Program-made: the position numbers and the translations under genes
Assembly (NCBI RefSeq): GCF_007828835.1
Contig: NZ_VIVL01000001.1
Location: 1,108,001 to 1,172,000, forward strand
Direction of reading: 5' to 3'
From: Variovorax beijingensis
GTDB taxonomy: Bacteria > Pseudomonadota > Gammaproteobacteria > Burkholderiales > Burkholderiaceae_C
DNA: 64,000 nucleotides
Part shown: piece after piece, positions 60,768 through 64,000 of the stretch
How the letters are laid out: each line of letters starts with the position of its first letter
Position numbering within the stretch: the first letter of the stretch is position 1
Notes under the pieces: generated by a model
Seen by the model: only the letters and a program-made list of their open reading frames with translations
Told to the model about the DNA's origin: nothing
The model's database searches: none

Positions 60768-62561
60768 ATGGCCGACACGCCGCTGAACCAGCGCGTGCTG
60801 CGCGAGCACGTGGCGTCGGTCTATTTCAACTACAACGCCACCTTCCTGGCCCGCGTCGTCTTCGTGCTGGTGCTCGGTGCGTTCATGTACCTGCAGCTGG
60901 GCGACCCGATGGTGCTGCCCTTCGTCGTGCTGCACCTGACGCTGTATCTGTGCATGTACTTCACGCCGCGCTGGAATCCGTCGGTCCCGGCGGCGGACAG
61001 TGCCTGGTGGGCGCGCAGGATCACCCGCATCGTGACCCTGCTCGGGTTTGCCGATGCGCTGGCGCCGTGGATCTTCGTGCCCGCGGGCAACCTGCCGGTC
61101 ACCGCCGCGCTGATGGTGGTGATGATGGGCAACTGCGCCCGGGCCGTGCAGTCCCTGCGGCCGCTGAAGGCGGCGCTGTTCGGCCACACGCTGCCCATGA
61201 TGGGCGGGCTGATCGTTGCGCTGGCGTGGCAGCGCGATTCCATCCATCTCTTTCTCGCGGCCTTCGCCTCGATCTACCTTTTTCTCATGCTGCGCGTCGG
61301 CGTGCAGGAGCACAGGCTGCTGGCGGACTCGCTGGTCCTGCGCTTCGAAAAGGAAGCCCTGGCCGTGCGGCTGGAGGAGCAGATTGCCGCCACCGAGCGC
61401 GCCAGCCAGGAAAAGACCCGCTTCCTGGCCAGCGCCAGCCATGACCTGCGCCAGCCGCTGCATGCCATCGCGCTGTTCGGCGCCGCGCTCGAGAACGAGC
61501 TGCGCGGCCGGCCGGAGGAAGTGAATGCGCAGCGCCTGATGCGCGCCGTCAATGCGCTGGGCGCCTCGCTCGACATCATGCTCGACATCTCCCGGCTGGA
61601 TGCCGGCGTGGTCACGCCCGTGCTTCAGGCCGTTCAGCTCGATGCCCTGTTCCTGCCGCTCAATCACACCTTCTCGGCCCAGGCCGAGCAAAAGCAGTTG
61701 CAGTTGCGCGTGCGCGCCAGCGGCTTGTGGGTGCGCAGCGACCCCCAGCTGCTGCATCGGATGCTGTCCAACCTGCTGGACAACGCCCTCAAGTACACCG
61801 CGCGCGGCGGAGTGACGGTGACGGCCCGCGAACGAGGGGAGTTCGTGTGGATCGAGGTGCGGGACACCGGCATCGGCATTGCGCCCGAGCAGTCGAGCCG
61901 GATCTTCGAGGAGTTCTATCAGATCGACAATCCGGGGCGCGACCGCTCGCGCGGGCTGGGCATCGGCCTGTCGATCGTGCAGCGGCTCTCGCAACTGCTG
62001 GGCCATCCGGTGCAAATGCATTCGCGGCTGGGTCGCGGCACCCACTTCCGCGTGGTGCTGCCGGCCGTTGCGCCGAAGGCCGGCGCGCTGGCCGGACACT
62101 TCCCGCCCGACGCTGCGGCGCCACGGCAGGAAAAGCGGCCCGGGCGAGCGGCGCCGGCACTGCCCGCGCGGGTGCTGCTGCTGGACGATGAATCGGAAAT
62201 CCGGGAAGCCATGACGGGCCTGCTGCGCTCGCATTCGATCGACGCGCTCGCCGTCGCGGATGAAGCCGCCGCCGCCGCGGCCTTGCAGCAGGCGAGCAGA
62301 GAAGGGCGGGCCTTCGACCTGTTGATGTGCGACTACCGCCTGGCCGATGGTGTCGATGGGCTGGATGTCGGCCTGCGCCTGAGCGGCCGAGGACAAGGCG
62401 GGCCCGCGACCCCGTTGCTGCTGATCACAGGCGAGACCTCGCCCGACAGGCTGCAGCGTGTCCGGGAATCGGGCGTTCCCGTGCTGTTCAAGCCCGTGGC
62501 CACCGATTCGCTGTTCCGGATGATGGTCACAGCGGCAAGCTCGGAACGCCGCAGGATTTAG
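60768..62561 (+). CDS. Hybrid histidine kinase with C-terminal receiver
   Basis: About 597 aa. An N-terminal membrane part of about six TMs (about 25-195) has no clear periplasmic sensor. A coiled linker leads to the H-box (FLASASHDLRQPLHAIALF), an ATPase domain (LLDNALKYTARGGV, DTGIGIAPEQ, GLGIGLSIVQRL) and a receiver (VLLLDDESEIREAM; Asp in LLMCDYRLADGVDG; Lys in VLFKPVATD). It probably passes phosphate to the LuxR regulator ten bases upstream, with its own receiver as phosphate sink. The stimulus is unknown. Confidence 0.9.
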   Translation: MADTPLNQRVLREHVASVYFNYNATFLARVVFVLVLGAFMYLQLGDPMVLPFVVLHLTLYLCMYFTPRWNPSVPAADSAWWARRITRIVTLLGFADALAPWIFVPAGNLPVTAALMVVMMGNCARAVQSLRPLKAALFGHTLPMMGGLIVALAWQRDSIHLFLAAFASIYLFLMLRVGVQEHRLLADSLVLRFEKEALAVRLEEQIAATERASQEKTRFLASASHDLRQPLHAIALFGAALENELRGRPEEVNAQRLMRAVNALGASLDIMLDISRLDAGVVTPVLQAVQLDALFLPLNHTFSAQAEQKQLQLRVRASGLWVRSDPQLLHRMLSNLLDNALKYTARGGVTVTARERGEFVWIEVRDTGIGIAPEQSSRIFEEFYQIDNPGRDRSRGLGIGLSIVQRLSQLLGHPVQMHSRLGRGTHFRVVLPAVAPKAGALAGHFPPDAAAPRQEKRPGRAAPALPARVLLLDDESEIREAMTGLLRSHSIDALAVADEAAAAAALQQASREGRAFDLLMCDYRLADGVDGLDVGLRLSGRGQGGPATPLLLITGETSPDRLQRVRESGVPVLFKPVATDSLFRMMVTAASSERRRI

Positions 62562-62669
62562 TACTTTTGAGCTCGTTGCCGGCAATGTCATGACTTTTGG
62601 CACTGGTGGCCCTCAGGCCCCCCGACATACCTTCCATGGGTCGCACACATCGATCAGGGAGGATTCCAA

Positions 62670-63713
62670 ATGCGTTTCAAGCTTGCAGCGGTTGCGGCCG
62701 CAGTGGCCGCCACACTGGCCCTCGCGGCCTGCGGTGGCGGGGGAGGCGGAGGCGGAGGGGGTGCCGCATTGCCGATCGGCTGGGGCAACGGCGTTCCGCC
62801 GCCTCCCGCACCCGCGCCGGCTCCGGCGCCCGCACCGGCCCCAGCGCCCGCACCAGCACCGGCGCCCGCCCCGGCCACCCGCACCTTCATGTACGAGGCC
62901 TTGCCGCCTGCCGCCGACGCTGCGGCGTTTCTCGATCAGCTCAATGCACAGGGCGCCAGGGCCTTCCGCTTCTTCAGCGGCCTGGCCTTCCCCACCAGCC
63001 CGACCGGTGCGGAAGTCGTCGAGGCCTACGTGAAGGACGCCGGAACCACCTATGCCTTCGAGCTGCTGCCAGACACCGGCTCCGTGGCGGACCTGCAGGC
63101 CCAGCTCAACGCCCAGGGCGCCCGAGGTTTCAAGTGGGGCGGGCCCTATGTGGTCGGCGGCCAGATCCGAACGCTCTACCGCAAGGACAACAGCTCGGCA
63201 TCGACCTACACCTATGCCGTGCTGGCGGCACCCACCGACAGCGCCGCCTATCTGGCCCAGATCAATGCGCAGGGCGGCAACGGCTACTACAGCGTCGGCG
63301 GTGCTTACATGGTTGGCGGAGCCACGGTGCTGGTCTTTCAAAAGGACGCGCAAGGCAGCGCCACCTACGGCTATGAAGCGCTGGACCAGCCCGGCAGCGA
63401 CGCCGATTTCCTGGCGCAGCTCGAGGCGAAGGGCGCCCAGGGCTTCCGGTTCAAGACCGGTTATGTCTTTTCGGACGGCACGAAGCTGCTCTACGAGAAA
63501 GATCTGTCGCAATCGGCCACGTTCAGCTACCAGAACCTGCAGCCCGCGGCCAACAGCGCGGGCTACATCGCGCAGGCGAATGCCGAAGGTGCCAAGGGCA
63601 ACGCCCTGGTGGGCGACTACATGCTGCCGGGTGGCCAGATCAGGACCCTCTACGTCCGGCCCGCCAACTGCAGCGGCTTTTTCTGCGATACCCGCTCGCT
63701 CTTCGGCTTTTGA
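62670..63713 (+). CDS. Lipoprotein with five DUF4177-like repeats
   Basis: About 347 aa. The lipobox LAAC is followed by a poly-Gly run, then a Pro-Ala linker (about 45-72). Five tandem repeats of about 50 aa follow, each with an aromatic start ([45 protein letters not shown]) and the core LNAQGARGF or a variant. The core resembles DUF4177, a small domain of unknown function. The last 20 residues contain a Cys pair (CSGFFC). GGGAGGA precedes the ATG. It stands alone, between the hybrid kinase and ftsY. Confidence 0.8.
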   Translation: MRFKLAAVAAAVAATLALAACGGGGGGGGGGAALPIGWGNGVPPPPAPAPAPAPAPAPAPAPAPAPAPATRTFMYEALPPAADAAAFLDQLNAQGARAFRFFSGLAFPTSPTGAEVVEAYVKDAGTTYAFELLPDTGSVADLQAQLNAQGARGFKWGGPYVVGGQIRTLYRKDNSSASTYTYAVLAAPTDSAAYLAQINAQGGNGYYSVGGAYMVGGATVLVFQKDAQGSATYGYEALDQPGSDADFLAQLEAKGAQGFRFKTGYVFSDGTKLLYEKDLSQSATFSYQNLQPAANSAGYIAQANAEGAKGNALVGDYMLPGGQIRTLYVRPANCSGFFCDTRSLFGF

Positions 63714-63737
63714 GCGGCGCGTTCTGCTGCTGGCGCG

Positions 63738-64000
63738 TCAGCCCAGCAGCGCCATGGCGAACTCGCGTGCGTTGAAGGTCTCGAGGTCTTCGAGCTTCTC
63801 GCCCACGCCGATGAAGTAGACCGGAATCGGCCGCTCGCGCGCAATCGCGCAGAGCACACCCCCCTTGGCGGTGCCGTCGAGCTTGGTCACCACCAGGCCA
63901 GTGAGGCCCAGGGTCTCGTCGAAGGCCCTGACCTGCGCCAGGGCGTTCTGCCCGGTGTTGCCGTCGATCACCAGCAGCACCTCGTGCGGCGCGCTGGCGT
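63738..64000 (-). CDS. ftsY: Signal recognition particle receptor FtsY (3' end)
   Basis: Only the last about 87 codons lie in the window; the gene continues beyond 64000. Visible are VLLVIDGNTGQNALAQ, the GTPase motif TKLDGTAKGG and the C-terminal PVYFIGVGEKLEDLETFNAR of FtsY. The related Ffh ends differently. FtsY docks signal-recognition particles carrying membrane proteins at the inner membrane. Convergent with the lipoprotein gene, 24 bp apart. Confidence 0.95.
   Translation of the reverse strand, partial: ASAPHEVLLVIDGNTGQNALAQVRAFDETLGLTGLVVTKLDGTAKGGVLCAIARERPIPVYFIGVGEKLEDLETFNAREFAMALLG

Overview
The window reads as a chromosomal segment of a GC-rich beta-proteobacterium of the order Burkholderiales, most likely Comamonadaceae and close to Variovorax. 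I infer this from the GC-rich codon use, three orphan TctC/Bug-type binding proteins inside catabolic operons, the order of the aa3 oxidase cluster (coxB-coxA-small protein-ctaG-DUF2970-ctaE, then SURF1-ctaA-ctaB-SCO and rpoH), and the family resemblance of most products. Nearly all of the window is ordinary chromosomal coding sequence. I saw no insertion sequence, prophage, CRISPR array, rRNA or functional tRNA gene.

Layout. 0-6.4 kb: an L,D-transpeptidase and a TPR protein that share a C-terminal NTF2-like domain, a LuxR-type regulator with a degenerate receiver, a TctC protein and a phytase-like esterase lipoprotein. 6.4-11 kb: a PcaR-like IclR regulator divergent from pcaI-pcaJ-pcaF-tctC, the last steps of the beta-ketoadipate pathway. 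11-16.7 kb: soxR and a small SoxR-box gene, a two-component system whose genes lie either side of ohr, and a DipZ-like thiol-disulfide protein; this is a redox and peroxide stress block. 16.8-19 kb: an ornithine cyclodeaminase-family enzyme, a hydrolase and a VOC protein.

19-26 kb is the most interesting region, an RNA-repair island. RtcR (CARF plus AAA+ sigma-54 activator) is divergent from an operon preceded by a textbook sigma-54 promoter with an IHF site and a candidate upstream palindrome. The first about 530 nt of the transcript are non-coding and structured. They contain a module with the D arm, 7-nt anticodon-type loop, 4-nt variable loop and perfect T arm of a tRNA, but no acceptor stem. 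Next come a slipin without a membrane segment, RtcB ligase, a zinc-ribbon protein, an RlaP-type nucleotidyltransferase and RtcA cyclase. The RNA resembles bacterial Y RNAs (YrlA type), but no Ro protein gene lies alongside.

26-34 kb: a membrane adenylate/guanylate cyclase with a 2Fe-2S domain divergent from a Crp/Fnr regulator, a DoxX and a TauE/SafE protein, and a TetR regulator divergent from two VOC proteins, an MFS drug exporter and a DUF1428 protein. 33.6-41.4 kb: a CoA-dependent, beta-oxidative hydroxycinnamate pathway (ligase, hydratase, dehydrogenase, acyl-CoA dehydrogenase, TctC, MarR regulator) with a divergent TIM-barrel hydrolase. Its aromatic product should end in the pcaIJF step at 7-10 kb. 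41.4-47.3 kb: KefC/KefF potassium efflux, an orphan ParA, and housekeeping genes (MaoC, TrmL, ComF, a degenerate methyltransferase).

47.4-58.3 kb: the cytochrome c oxidase structural, assembly and heme A genes. 58.3-64 kb: rpoH under a perfect CIRCE operator, an Mpo1-like membrane protein, a LuxR response regulator with a hybrid histidine kinase, a lipoprotein with five tandem DUF4177-like repeats, and the 3' end of ftsY.
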